From assembly GCA_963807735.1 (NCBI GenBank), contig CAWEDI010000006.1:1-64000 (forward strand): a DNA stretch of 64,000 nucleotides, in the 5' to 3' direction. The stretch comes from Roseiarcus sp963807735. Its GTDB lineage: Bacteria; Pseudomonadota; Alphaproteobacteria; Rhizobiales; Beijerinckiaceae. Of the stretch, positions 35,901 to 44,829 are shown piece by piece. Position 1 is the first letter of the stretch; each line of letters begins with the position of its first letter. The position numbers were made by a program, and so were the translations under genes. A model generated the notes under the pieces. The model did not search any database and was not told the DNA's origin. It saw only the letters and a list, made by a program, of their open reading frames with translations.

Positions 35901-38572
35901 GCGCGGGCGTGGTTGGAGATCGAAACGCCGGCGCGCCGGTTCGGAAGCGCTGAAAATACCGGAATGAGGTTCGGAACAAGAATGGTCGCCAGCACCAACG
36001 CCGTCCAGGCAAGCGCGGAGGGTAACGGCAAGGTCCAGCCCACCACGAGCGCAAGCACGGCAGTCGGCGCTGTGAGGGTGCGCCGCAGATTATCGATCAT
36101 CTTCCAGCGGCCAATACGCGGAACTGCGTCGTGGACTCGATTCGCATCCGCCCCCTTTCCGGCGAAGCCGAGGATCCAGGGCAGCAACTGCCAATCGCCG
36201 CGCGCCCAGCGGTGATGGCGCGCGGCGCTCACGTCGTAGCGCGTCGGGAACTCCTCGACGACCTCGACATCGGAGGCGAAGCCTGCGCGGGCGAACGTGC
36301 CCTCGAAGAGGTCGTGGCTGAGCAAAGTCGCGTCGGGCGCGCGGCCCGCGAGCGCGGCCTCGAACGCGTCGACGTCGTAGACGCCCTTGCCCGCATAGGA
36401 GCCCTCGCCGAACATGTCCTGATAGACGTCGGAAACGGCCGAGGAATAAGGATCGATGCCGCTGGAGCTGGAAAACACGCGTTGGAACAGCGAACCTTCG
36501 CCGCCCCTGGGCAACGACGGCGTGACCCGGGGCTGGAGCACGCCATAACCCTCCACGACCGCGCCGCGCTTGGGATCGAAGCGCGGCCGATTGAGCGGAT
36601 GAGCGATCTTGCCGATCAGGCGCCGGGCCGCCTCGCGCGGCAGTCGTGTGTCGGAGTCGAGGGTCAAGACGTATTTGACGTTTCCCGGCAGCGCCTCAGC
36701 GCCGGGCAGACTCAAGAAGCTTGTGTCCGTTGCGCCGCGCAGCAGGCGGTTCAATTCGTGGAGCTTGCCGCGCTTGCGCTCCCAACCAATCCAGCGCTGC
36801 TCGCTGTCGCAAAAAATGCGTCGACGGTGCAGCAACAGGAAGCGCGACCCGGCGGGCGCCGGCCCATAGCGCGTGTTGAGTCGATCGACGCCGGCTTGCG
36901 CGAAAGCCAGCAGCGCCGCGTCGCCCCCGAGGCTCTCGGCGCCGGCGTCGCTCCAATCCGACAGCAGCGCGAAATGCAGGTCGCCCTCGGCGCTCGCGAG
37001 GTAATGGATTTCGAGTCGCTCCACCAACTCGGCGATTTCATCCTCATGCGTCAGCATGGTCGGCATGACGACGATCGTGCGCAGTTCTTCGGGCACGCCC
37101 TCCCGCAGCGCGAGGCCCGGCAGCGCCACCGCGCGAACGAACAGCGTGACGAACCGATTGACGAGCGCCACGGCGACGTCTATCGCCGACATCGCCCCCA
37201 GCGCCGCCAGCAGGCCAATTTCGACCGCGCCGACTCCCGCCCTAGCCAGCACCCAGGTGGCGCCGACGATCAACATCAGCGACGCCACTGATATCGCGGC
37301 GGCGTAAGCGTCGAAATTCATGATCGCAGTCACGCGCGTCGGCCAGATCCGGAACTTGCGAAATCCGATCGTCGCCTCGAAGTCGCGCCGTCCGCCCGCC
37401 ACAAGATAATAGCCGGCGTCCGAGCGTCGGGATTGCTCGGTCGTTGGAAGCTCGGGATGTTGCGCGCTGGCCGCCGCGACCGCCAGACGCGCGACGTCGA
37501 GTTCGCCGTGAAGAGAGCCGCGCGCCAGTTCCTCCACCGCGCTGCGATAGAGGGTGCGGGTCGCAAAATCCATTTCCAGAAAGCGGCCGCTCTTCGCCAG
37601 TTCGGCGTCGACCAGACAGAAGCGTTCGAAAATCTCTTTCCAATCGACCTCGGCGATTACGCGAAGGCTGGTGACGATGTTGCGCACGGTCACGTTGGCC
37701 GCGCCCTGGCTGCGATGAACTTCCCGGACCGCGGTGTCGGCGGTCATGGCCTGTTTGGCGAGACGCTCGTCGAGCCAAGCGAGCGCGGGGGTGAATTTCG
37801 GGTCCTGGTCGCGCAACCGATGCACGAGCTGCACGGCGAACGCCTCCGGCAGGGGGCTGTCGGGACGGCCGGCAAGCACGGTCGAGGCCGTCTCCGGCGC
37901 GCGCCCGCCCGCGCCGAGCAGCCGGTCGGCCAGGCCATCCGCCTCGCGGCGCGCGGCGCGGCTGATTGTGATCTGTTTGGTGAGCCGCCGCAGGTTCTCG
38001 ATCAGCACGATTTGCAGCGTGATTGAGGCGGCCCAGAGCTCGCCGATCGTCAGCGGTTGGATTTCCTGATAGGCGTTGACAAAGGCGACCAGGATCTCGA
38101 CGTCGAAGCAACTGTCGGTATGCGCCACGTAAGCCCACGCGATGCCAAACGCGCGCGGATAACCGGCAAAGGGACCTGAAACGAGCTTCGGGAGTTGGCG
38201 GTAGTAACCCGGCGGCAGGTCCGCGCCGATTTGCCGCAGCTGCTTCTCCACGAGATGATAATTGTCGATCAGCCATTCGGCCGCCGGCGTGATTGCGTGT
38301 CCGTCGTCGGTCGCGGCGACGATTGATCGATACGCCGCCAGCAGCACCGCGCCATTGTCGGCGAGCCGCCCGGCCAACGGCAGTCCCCGGCTCGGCTTAT
38401 CCGCAACTTTCTGCGCGACAGCGAGGCTGCGCGCGTGCGACTGCAATCGTTCGACGCCGAACAATTCCTCGCGAATGGGCTTTTCGTCATCCCAGGGCGA
38501 GCGGGCTTTCGAAAATGCCGGCCGCCTCCGTGACGCCTCGACGGATCCGCTCGTCGTTTCGATTGTTGCCAA
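29987..38572 (-). CDS. ndvB: Cyclic beta-1,2-glucan synthase (GT84 + GH94)
   Basis: 2,861 residues in one open frame, the usual size of NdvB/ChvB. It makes cyclic beta-1,2-glucan from UDP-glucose and exports it towards the periplasm for osmotic adaptation and host interaction. Membrane helices lie around 417-480, 827-870 and 947-990. The GT84 transferase core is near 600-720 (YVLTLDSDTRLPREAARRLI, EGYGVLQPRVTPSLP). Two carbohydrate-binding supersandwich regions follow, one with YSRWGDIAITRWREDATRDD and one with GYTWSGNSRENQLTPWSND. The C-terminus is a GH94 phosphorylase-like domain with SGAYGFRDQLQDG and the catalytic TGDWNDGMNRVGEQGEGES near 2540. A cargo motif lies about 150 bp upstream. 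This largest gene of the window carries no frameshift. Confidence 0.95.
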   Translation of the reverse strand: MATIETTSGSVEASRRRPAFSKARSPWDDEKPIREELFGVERLQSHARSLAVAQKVADKPSRGLPLAGRLADNGAVLLAAYRSIVAATDDGHAITPAAEWLIDNYHLVEKQLRQIGADLPPGYYRQLPKLVSGPFAGYPRAFGIAWAYVAHTDSCFDVEILVAFVNAYQEIQPLTIGELWAASITLQIVLIENLRRLTKQITISRAARREADGLADRLLGAGGRAPETASTVLAGRPDSPLPEAFAVQLVHRLRDQDPKFTPALAWLDERLAKQAMTADTAVREVHRSQGAANVTVRNIVTSLRVIAEVDWKEIFERFCLVDAELAKSGRFLEMDFATRTLYRSAVEELARGSLHGELDVARLAVAAASAQHPELPTTEQSRRSDAGYYLVAGGRRDFEATIGFRKFRIWPTRVTAIMNFDAYAAAISVASLMLIVGATWVLARAGVGAVEIGLLAALGAMSAIDVAVALVNRFVTLFVRAVALPGLALREGVPEELRTIVVMPTMLTHEDEIAELVERLEIHYLASAEGDLHFALLSDWSDAGAESLGGDAALLAFAQAGVDRLNTRYGPAPAGSRFLLLHRRRIFCDSEQRWIGWERKRGKLHELNRLLRGATDTSFLSLPGAEALPGNVKYVLTLDSDTRLPREAARRLIGKIAHPLNRPRFDPKRGAVVEGYGVLQPRVTPSLPRGGEGSLFQRVFSSSSGIDPYSSAVSDVYQDMFGEGSYAGKGVYDVDAFEAALAGRAPDATLLSHDLFEGTFARAGFASDVEVVEEFPTRYDVSAARHHRWARGDWQLLPWILGFAGKGADANRVHDAVPRIGRWKMIDNLRRTLTAPTAVLALVVGWTLPLPSALAWTALVLATILVPNLIPVFSALPNRRAGVSISNHARALGADFRLAVTLTALNVVFLADQAWMLSDAIARTLWRIFVSRRHLLEWTPAARATAGKRLDHGGFALHMIGALGVAAAALIVTLLFGRGAWPVAAPVVALWLASPAVARWISLPPAPERRAAISDAQALALRRTARRTWRYFETFVTPADNGLPPDNFQNDPAPVVAHRTSPTNIGLYLLCVVAARDFGWIGVARAIERLEATHATMARMARFRGHFFNWYDTRDLSVLAPAYVSSVDSGNLAGHLIALANACREWRGSLLDASTRRAGVGDMIALLSEEAARLRAGLRTQTVTPRQLEDSLAVISKTLAQTPLDDAAMSAKWAQLAKEGANLTDIAKAIAIESGDGPDSDLLYWSHAIQTAVAEHREDLASSEAEVAGRRVRLAVLEDAFRAMAMAMEFGFLFDAQRQLLSIGYSIPDSALDPNCYDLLASEARLASFFAIAKGDVPARHWFRLGRAATPVSRGSALISWSGSMFEYLMPPLVMRAPSGSLLDQTDRLIVRRQIEYGDMHRLPWGVSESAYNARDLDFTYQYSNFGVPGLGLKRGLGESRVVAPYATGLATMVDPSAAAANFTRLADMGAEGRYGFFEAVDFTPTRVQEGETFAIVRAFMAHHQGMTILAIANALFDGVMRERFHVEPIIQATELLLQERVPREVASARPWEPEIKPTARSPEADPSGGRKIASPHQSIPSTLLLSNGRYAVMLTAAGSGYSRWGDIAITRWREDATRDDSGSYIFLRDLRSDTVWSAGFQPTGAEPDAYSVLFNEDRAEFTRRDGSLTTTLEVLVSAEDDAEVRRITISNLGARSREIEITSYAELALGPQDADVAHPAFAKLFVETEFLPALGAILATRRKRTPTEPEIWAAHLSVANGEAVGKPECETDRARFLGRGHTVGAPIAMLDRRPLSNSVGAVLDPVFALRRRVTVAPGASVRVAFWTLAAGTRSELLDQIDKHRDAGAYDRATTLAWTQAQVQQHHLSVKPGEAALFQRLASHVVYASPSLRPSSDTIQQGAGPQSGLWSQGISGDLPIVLLRIDEIENIGVAKQMLQAHEYWLMKQLAVDLVILNERRSSYVQDLQIALETLARASQSRPIPGAERRPGRVHVLRADLIEASTRALLVSSARVVIAAQHGSLSEQLDRAIDSRPPIRLIAKPKVARPRPAVPPATPDLEFFNGLGGFGAGGKEYVTILGPGQSTPAPWINVIANAAFGFQVATEGGGYTWSGNSRENQLTPWSNDPVADRQGEAFYLRDEDTGEVWSPTALPIRDALGTYVARHGRGFSLFEHTANGIAAELTQFVPLEGSIKISRLKLTNKSGRARVIAVTAYVEWVLAASRSASLAFVETEIDAQTGAIFARNPWNTGFGSRTAFVDMRAAQTDWTGDRREFIGRNGALAMPAALRSGTALSKTVGAGLDPCAAMRAAVELPIGGAAEIVCFLGDAATREEARATLRTWRSTNLDAVQAEIAAFWDKTLGAVEVRTPDRSMDLMLNGWLLYQTLACRVWARSAFYQASGAYGFRDQLQDGMALVATRPDLTRQHILRAGGRQFAEGDVQHWWLPHSGQGVRTRISDDRPWLAYAVAQYVEATHDTGVLDEAIAFLEGAALEAGQADNFFLPQASAASATLFEHCALALDASLALGRHGLPLMGTGDWNDGMNRVGEQGEGESVWLGWFLYATLTAFAPLALARGQTDRAGKWILHADALKVALEREAWDGDWYLRAFFDDGAALGAAADDECRIDSIAQSWAVLSGAATPMRAARAMTALDRELIRRDAGLALLFAPPFDRTPRDPGYIKGYPKGVRENGGQYTHAAAWSVMAFAALGQGDKAAELFAMLNPINHARTRADAHRYKVEPYVVCADVYSVPPHVGRGGWTWYTGSAGWLQRAGVESVLGLRLQGATLRVNPCIPKAWSHFEATLAYKSASYAVQVENPDGVNHGVILATVDGVELTERPVGVPLLDDGRRHEVFARLG

Positions 38573-38721
38573 ACTCGACCTCCGGCGAAAATGCAGTGCG
38601 CGGCCCGAGCAAGCTCAGGCCGTTCCAGACTGCCTCGCGCGCGCGACGACCCCGCCGCGCGCCGCGAAGCGAGGCGGCCTTGCAGTTCGCAATAGCCGGC
38701 AGGCGCCGCGGCGGGGAGGCT

Positions 38722-38731
38722 CGGAAACTAC
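38722..38731 (-). promoter_or_regulatory. GTAGTTTCCG motif upstream of the glucan synthase
   Basis: On the minus strand CATAGGTAGTTTCCGAGCC, about 150 bp before the ndvB start at 38572 and pointing towards it. Matches the motif at the H+-ATPase in 12 consecutive bases (GTAGTTTCCGAG). Confidence 0.5.
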
Positions 38732-38815
38732 CTATGCGCCTCATGGCCGCGTCGAGCCGCCCACAGCGAACTTGAGCGTCTCGGGCCGTCCGGCGCCGCG
38801 ATGTTGAAATCCGCG

Positions 38816-39046
38816 CTAGGGGGCGCGGGACTCCGAGGCCAGGCGAAGGCGGAGCGAGGCCGCCAGTTGCTCCGTCAAATCCAGGGTGCTGCGAAGGACG
38901 GCCGCTTCGTCAAGGAGAGCAGAACCGAGCTCCTGGATCGCAATCGGGAATTCGATCCGCCCCTCGGTCGTGTAGGCGCGAACATTGAAGAGAACCCGGC
39001 CTCTCAGCTGCTCCTCGATCCTTGTCACTTCGATCTTTGTCGTCAT
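38816..39046 (-). CDS. Small hypothetical protein
   Basis: 76 residues. MTTKIEVTRIEEQLRGRVLF, NVRAYTTEGRIEFPIAIQEL and DLTEQLAASLRLRL suggest a small beta strand/helix domain, without signal or membrane helix. Starts at ATG 39046, with AAGGAG-like sequence (GCAACGAGAGCGCC) not strong. It sits between the glucan synthase gene and the DUF1269 gene on the same strand. Function unknown. Confidence 0.55.
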   Translation of the reverse strand: MTTKIEVTRIEEQLRGRVLFNVRAYTTEGRIEFPIAIQELGSALLDEAAVLRSTLDLTEQLAASLRLRLASESRAP

Positions 39047-39169
39047 GGCGCTCTCGTTGCAAGGAGTTTGGCGGAGTTAGCGGCTTTGTCACGGGCGCCG
39101 AAGCGAGACTCCCTCAACCGCACAGGAAACGGCGCCGCGAGGGGCGCGCCAACGCCGGCGACGACCGCT

Positions 39170-39730
39170 TCAGGCGTGCTCGCGAACGGCCTCGGTCGAG
39201 GCGACCTCGAGTTGACCGGACTTATGAATCTCGGAGCTGGAAGCGTTCAAGCTTGCAAGCAGCTGCTGGGCTCGCTCGACTTCGGCGGTCGGGCCGCGGG
39301 CCATGACGAGGAAACTGTCGGCCTTCAGATCGGTCTCGTATTGGAGCACGCTGTTCTTCGGTATGCCCGAACTGTACAGCGCCGCCCCCAATGCGCTCAA
39401 CCCACCGACGACGATCGCGTTCTCGATCCCCGAGGCGACGATCGTGGCGAGGTAACCGAGGATAACAACGTGTCCGACGACCGGAATGGTCATGAACAGC
39501 CCGCCGAAGAACAGTCCCCAGAAACCACCCCAAAACGCGCCGCGGGAGCCCCAGAACTTGACGCGGTCGCCTGTGTTGTAGAAGCCGACGACCTTCTCCT
39601 CGGAATGATAGCCCTTGCCGACCACGCTGAGATTCTTCATTTCGAATCCAGCCGCGGTCAGGCTCTTCACGGCATTCTCCGCGGCTTCATGGTTCGGGAA
39701 CACGGCCACGGCAGTTTCATATTTGTCCAT
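39170..39730 (-). CDS. DUF1269/general stress 17M-like membrane protein
   Basis: 186 residues. The N-terminal YETAVAVFPNHEAAENAVKS and FEMKNLSVVGKGYHSEEKVV match the general-stress protein 17M-like fold. A Gly-rich membrane part follows (AFWGGFWGLFFGGLFMTIPV, VVILGYLATIVASGIENAIV), then a second domain (QYETDLKADSFLVMARGPTA). Start ATG 39730 is supported by AAGGAGAG six bases upstream; the longer frame to 39772 has no such signal. These proteins are usually induced by stress; biochemical function is unknown. A GTAGATTCCG motif lies about 125 bp upstream. Confidence 0.8.
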   Translation of the reverse strand: MDKYETAVAVFPNHEAAENAVKSLTAAGFEMKNLSVVGKGYHSEEKVVGFYNTGDRVKFWGSRGAFWGGFWGLFFGGLFMTIPVVGHVVILGYLATIVASGIENAIVVGGLSALGAALYSSGIPKNSVLQYETDLKADSFLVMARGPTAEVERAQQLLASLNASSSEIHKSGQLEVASTEAVREHA

Positions 39731-39854
39731 GAGACTCTCCTTTGGGGCGGGATCTATCGGCGCGATCGTCATCTCGACTTGGAGACATGGCGCTTGTCGG
39801 TTTCGCCTGCCGGTTCGTCGATCCTAGGCCGCCGCAATCTGTCCGGGATAGTTT

Positions 39855-39864
39855 CGGAATCTAC
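39855..39864 (-). promoter_or_regulatory. GTAGATTCCG motif in the divergent DUF1269 / sensor-kinase region
   Basis: On the minus strand GAGTAGATTCCGAAACTATCC, about 125 bp before the DUF1269 start. The same bases on the plus strand read GATAGTTTCGGAATCTAC, close to a palindrome, so it might serve both the DUF1269 gene and the divergent giant sensor gene at 39980. Confidence 0.45.
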
Positions 39865-39979
39865 TCACGAGCGCCAGCGCGGCTTTCGCTGCCTGGTTGC
39901 TTTGGACCGCTCGAAGTTGTAAAGCATCGAGCGCCCTCATATATGCTCGGTAGGGATATCCCTCTCAGAAAGCGTCCGA

Positions 39980-42900
39980 ATGACGACCAAGCGTCCGCAA
40001 CCGGGCAAGGCGGCGCGACCGCCTTGGATTCGCGCGCCGCTGACCGTGGCGAAGACGGCGGAGTTTTTGATCGTCGCGATCGGCGTCTCCGCCGGCGGCC
40101 TAGAGGCTTGCAAGAAACTTTTGGACGCGCTGCCCTCGCACAACGGGATGGCGTTCCTGATCGTGCAGCACTTGGAGCCGAGCCACGAGAGCCTGTTGGT
40201 TGATTTGCTGAGCGCGCGGACGTCAATGCAGGTCGTGCAGGCGACCGACGGCATGGAGATCGAGCGCGAGCGAGTCCATATCATCCCGCCCGGCGCTTAT
40301 CTCTCGGTCGATGGCAAAGGCGTCTTGCGCCTTTCGCGGGCCCCTGAGCGACACGCCGCGCGGCTTCCCTTCGATTTTCTGCTGAACTCGCTGGCCAATA
40401 CCTTCGGCCGCCGCGTCGTCTGCGTGGTCATGTCGGGCACCGGCTGCGACGGCAGCTTGGGATTGAAGGCGGTGAAGGCGAAGGGCGGCCTCGTTCTCGC
40501 CCAGGACGCCGGCGAGGCCGACTACGACGGCATGCCGCGCAGCGCCATCGCCACCGGCGACGTGGACCAGATTCTCCCGGCCGCGAAAATGGCCGCGATC
40601 CTTGTCGAGCGCGAGCGCGGCGCCTTGATAGCGTCCCGGCTGTGGAGACCTCACCGCGGCCGGTTCACGAAATTCTGCCCGACATCATCGACCTCCTGCG
40701 CAAGAAGACGGTCCATGACTTCACGCTCTACAAGCGCGGCACGTTGGAGCGCCATGTCGAGCGCCGAATGGCGATGGCGGCGATCAAGACCGCGGAGGCC
40801 TATTTCGTACGGCTTGCGTCGGGACGAGGCCGAACTCGATCAACTCTCGAGGGAAATGCTGATCAATGTGACGGGCTTCTTTCGCGATCCCGCGGTGTTC
40901 GACTATCTCGCCCGCGAAGTCATTCCCGGCCCTCGTGCGCGATCATCCCGCGGATCGGCCGCTGCGAATTTGGATCGCCGGTTGCAGTTCCGGCGAGGAG
41001 ACCTATTCGCTGGCCATGTTGTTTCGCGAGCAGATCGACAAATCTCAACGCGAGCTCAAACTGCAGATTTTCGCCAGCGACGTCGATGCCGACGCCGTCG
41101 CGACGGCTCGCGAGGGCCTCTATCCGCCGTCGATCGAGGCCGAAGTCTCGCCGGAACGCCTCGGTCGTTTCTTCACTCGGGAAGATCGCGGCTATCGGGT
41201 CTCGCCCGATTTGCGCGCGAGCGTCGTCTTCTCGGTTCATGACGTTCTGGCCGATCCGCCCTTCGCGAAGCTCGACTTTGTTTCATGCCGGAATCTGCTG
41301 ATCTACCTCCTGCCCGAGGCCCAGGCGACAGTCATTTCGCTGTTCCATTTCGCCTTGCGGAAAGGCGGCCTTTTGCTGGTCGGCAATTCCGAGGCGGTTG
41401 GCGGCCGCCGAGGCAGGGTTCGTGGCCGTCTCCAAGCCGGAGCGCCTCTATCGTCGCGTCGGCGGCGATCGACCGGGGGAATTCGGTCTGCGGCTTCGCT
41501 TCGGCGAAGATCCGCGTTTGCGCCCGCTCCTTGGACCCCCTCCTGCGCGGTCGCGGCAAGCCACGTTCTCCGATCTCTGTCGCTCGTTGGTCCTGGAGTC
41601 CTACGGCCCGGCTGCGGTGCTGATCAACGCCAAACTCGAATGTCTGTTCTTTCAGGGCGCCACGGATCGATACCTCAAGGTCGCCTCCGGCCGCCCGTCG
41701 CGGGACGTCATCGGTATGGCGCGCGAGGGCGTGCAGGCGAAGCTGCGGGCCGCGATTCAGGGCGCGCTGCGGACCCGGGCGCGCTTCGTCTCATCAGTCG
41801 GACGGATCAAGAGCGAAGCCGGCCCGGTTTCGTTCACCGTCGTCGTCGCGCCGGTCTCGAACGCCGGCGAGGAGCTTCTGTTGGTGTGTTTCGTCGAGCG
41901 TCCGGCGACTGCGGCGGCGATGCCTGAAACGGATACGCCGACCAACACGTCCCGCGTCGCGGAGCTAGAACGCGAGTTCGAGGCGACCCGGGTTGAGTTG
42001 CAGACCGCCGTCCAAACGCTGGAGACCACGACCGCCGAGCAGGCGGTGATCTATGAGGAGGCCATTTCGGTCAACGAGGAGTATCAATCCAAGAACGAAG
42101 AGTTGATGGCCTCGAAGGAGGAATTGCAATCCCTCAACGAGGAGTTGAGCGCCCTCAACAGTCAGTTGCAGGAAACATTGGAGCGCCAGCGCACGACGGC
42201 CAACGATTTGCAGAACGTCCTCTATAGCACCGATGTCGCAACGATTTTTCTCGATACCCGATTCAATATCCGGTTCTTCACGCCCGCGACGAAAGCGCTG
42301 TTCAATGTCATTCCCGGCGACGTGGGGCGGCCGCTTACCGACCTGAAATCGCTTGCGCCCGACGTTGGCCTGCTGGCCGACGCCCGGACGGTTCTGGAGT
42401 CGCAGACGCCGATCGAGCGGGAAGTCGCGGGCCAGGACGGCGCGTGGTTCATGCGGCGAATTTTGCCGTACCGGACGCAGGACAAGAAGACCGAGGGAGT
42501 GGTCATCACGTTTGTCGACATCAGCGAGCGAAGGAGCACGGCGGAAGCGCTGAGCGCCGCCAAGCGCAAGGCGGAACTGGCGAGCACCGCCAAATCACGC
42601 TTTCTCGCCGCCGCTAGCCACGACCTTCGCCAACCCTTGCAAACGCTGTCGCTGCTCCAGGGGCTGCTCGCCAGCAAGGTGACGGGAGAGAAGGAGCAAA
42701 AGCTGGTCGGCCGGATGGAGGAAGCGCTCGGCGCTATGACCAACATGTTGAATACGCTGCTCGACATCAATCAAATCGAAGTCGGGGCAGTCAAGGTCGA
42801 AGCCGCCGACTTCCCCGCGAACGATCTGTTCGACCGTCTCAGAAGCGAACTGACCTATCATGCGCAATCCCAGGGGTTGGCGCTGAAAGTGATGCCTTGC

Positions 42901-44385
42901 AGGCTCGCCATTCGCAGCGATCCGCGATTGCTGGAGCAGATGGTGCGCAATCTGCTGTCGAACGCGCTTAAATACACGCCGCGCGGTCGCGTTCTGCTCG
43001 GCTGCCGCCGTCGGCCGGGAAAATTGCGCATCGAGATCTGGGATACAGGGCTCGGCATCCCGACGTCCGAACTCGAGGCGATCTTCGAGGAATATCATCA
43101 GGTCGACAATCCGGCGCGCGAGCGCAGCCGCGGCCTCGGACTGGGCCTCTCGATCGTCAAGAGCCTTTGCGACTTGTTGGGGCATCAGATTCGCGTACGC
43201 TCGCGGCCAGGCAAGGGTTCGGTCTTCTCGATCGAAGTCCCGCTGGCGTCAGGCGGCAAGGCGACGCAGACGTCGCCCGATCGCGCAATCACACCATCAA
43301 CTGCGGCTCAGGCAGTGACGCCCTCGGCGACGATTCTGATCGTCGAGGACGACCCCGAGGTGCGGGAATATCTTGCGCTCTTCCTGAGCGAGCAGGGCTA
43401 CAATATCTTGGCTGCGGTCGATGGTCCCGCCGCGCTGGCTTTGCTGGCCGACGCGGGACAGCGCCCCGATATCGTCGTCGCAGATTACAATCTGCCGAAC
43501 GGCTTGACCGGGGTCGAAGTTTCGCAGCGATTGCGAGGGCGGCTCGATCTCAATATTCCGTTTGTCATTCTAACCGGGGACATCTCGACCAGCGCGCTTC
43601 GCGACATCGCGTTGCACGATTGCGTACAGTTCAGCAAGCCAGTGAAACTGCGCGAACTCACGCAGGCGATCGTGAAGCTTCTAGCCAAGGCGCCAGAGCC
43701 GCGGGCTGAGGCCCATCTTCGGGCCGGAAAGTTCCGGGTCTTCGTTGTCGATGACGATGTTCAGGTTCGCGGCGCCCTCAGCGCTGTTCTCGAAGATGAG
43801 GGCCACGCCGTCACGGCCTTTGGGAGCTGCGAAGCTTTTCTTGAGGCGTTTCATGGGGAGGAGGACGCGTGCCTGTTGATTGACGCCTATCTGCCGGGCA
43901 TGTCGGGGCTGCAACTGCTGCGCAAGCTCCGCGCGGACGGGCGTCATTTGCCGACGATCATGATAACGGGCGACAGCGACGTGGGCATGGCGGTAGAGGC
44001 GATGAAAGCGGGCGCCATCGATTTCATCGAGAAGCCTATCGGTCGTGAGGAACTGGTCGCTGGCCTCAATCGGGCGCTGGAGCTCTCCCGCGACTCAGGC
44101 AAAGTCCTGGAACGGCGCGGGTCGGCGGCCGCTCATCTCGAGGGTCTCACGCCGCGCCAGCTGCAAGTCATGGAGATGGTGCTCGCCGGACAACCGAGCA
44201 AGAATATCGCGGCGGACCTCGGCATCAGTCAACGCACCGTCGAGAACCATCGGATGAGGATCATGAAGCGGACCGGATCCAAGTCCTTACCGGCGCTGGC
44301 GCGCTTGGCGCTGATCGCTGCGGGTGGAACGGCGCCCGCGCATCCCACGCCGACGGAACTTAAAACCGCCAAGCCGCAAGGCTGA
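39980..44385 (+). CDS. Giant CheB-CheR-PAS-histidine kinase-REC-REC-LuxR protein (four frameshifts)
   Basis: About 1,467 residues once frame breaks near 40635, 40817, 40935 and 41395 are corrected. Order: CheB methylesterase (about 25-215; Ser in GVSAGGLEA, His in VQHLEPSHE, Asp in SGTGCDGS), CheR methyltransferase (230-480; AGCSSGEETYSLAM, SCRNLLIYL), long coiled coil (EEYQSKNEELMASKEELQ), PAS, histidine kinase (SHDLRQPLQ near 878; NLLSNALKYTPRG; DTGLGIP), receiver 1 (DYNLP), receiver 2 (LIDAYLPGMSG, EKPIG) and a LuxR-type HTH (LTPRQLQVMEMVLAG, NIAADLGISQRTVENHRMRI). CheB-CheR-PAS proteins exist in many bacteria; fusion through to a FixJ-like DNA-binding output in one chain is unusual. From 41398 on the frame is open for 995 residues. 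It is a candidate regulator of the neighbouring stress genes. Confidence 0.85.
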
Positions 44386-44445
44386 GGATCGTCGTCGGCG
44401 AGTGCCGCGGCTTCAATGCGCCGGCTTTTCCGACATCCTTTGCCG

Positions 44446-44735
44446 CTAGGGTCCGGATGCATCGCCGGAGGTCTGCGCCGCCTCGCGCGCTTCCTGAATT
44501 GCGTCGATCAACCCTGTGCGGGTCGGCGGGCTGCGCCATTTCGTCCGCCCGTATGTCGACGCGGTCGCGGATGTGCGGACTGTCCCTCCGCAGTTCTTCC
44601 AAGAGCGCAATCGCCTTGGCCTACTTTTGCTCTGCGAGGAGCCCAAGTTTGAGGGTCAGCAGCCCGCGATGTCGGGCCAAGAGATCGTCGCGCCGCTGGG
44701 GGGCGAGAATCAGTACGACCAAATATAGCGAGGCG
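44446..44735 (-). pseudogene. Remnant of a membrane-protein C-terminus (DUF1003-like)
   Basis: On the minus strand the frame reads LVVLILAPQRRDDLLARHRG, LLTLKLGLLAEQK, then TAG (44621-44623), then AKAIALLEELRRDSPHIRDR and ADEMAQPADPH. A shift leads to LIDAIQEAREAAQTSGDASG and a stop at 44446. The pattern resembles the cytosolic tail of DUF1003-type membrane proteins, but this is a weak match. The N-terminal membrane part is absent. One amber codon and one frame break mean it is probably dead. Confidence 0.4.
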
Positions 44736-44829
44736 GCGGCGCGTGTCGAAGCCTTCGCGGCGCGGCGCGCGGAGGGCGAACCACTGTCGCGCATCGAGGG
44801 CGCGAGGGTTCTGGGGCCAGGAGGCGCGG

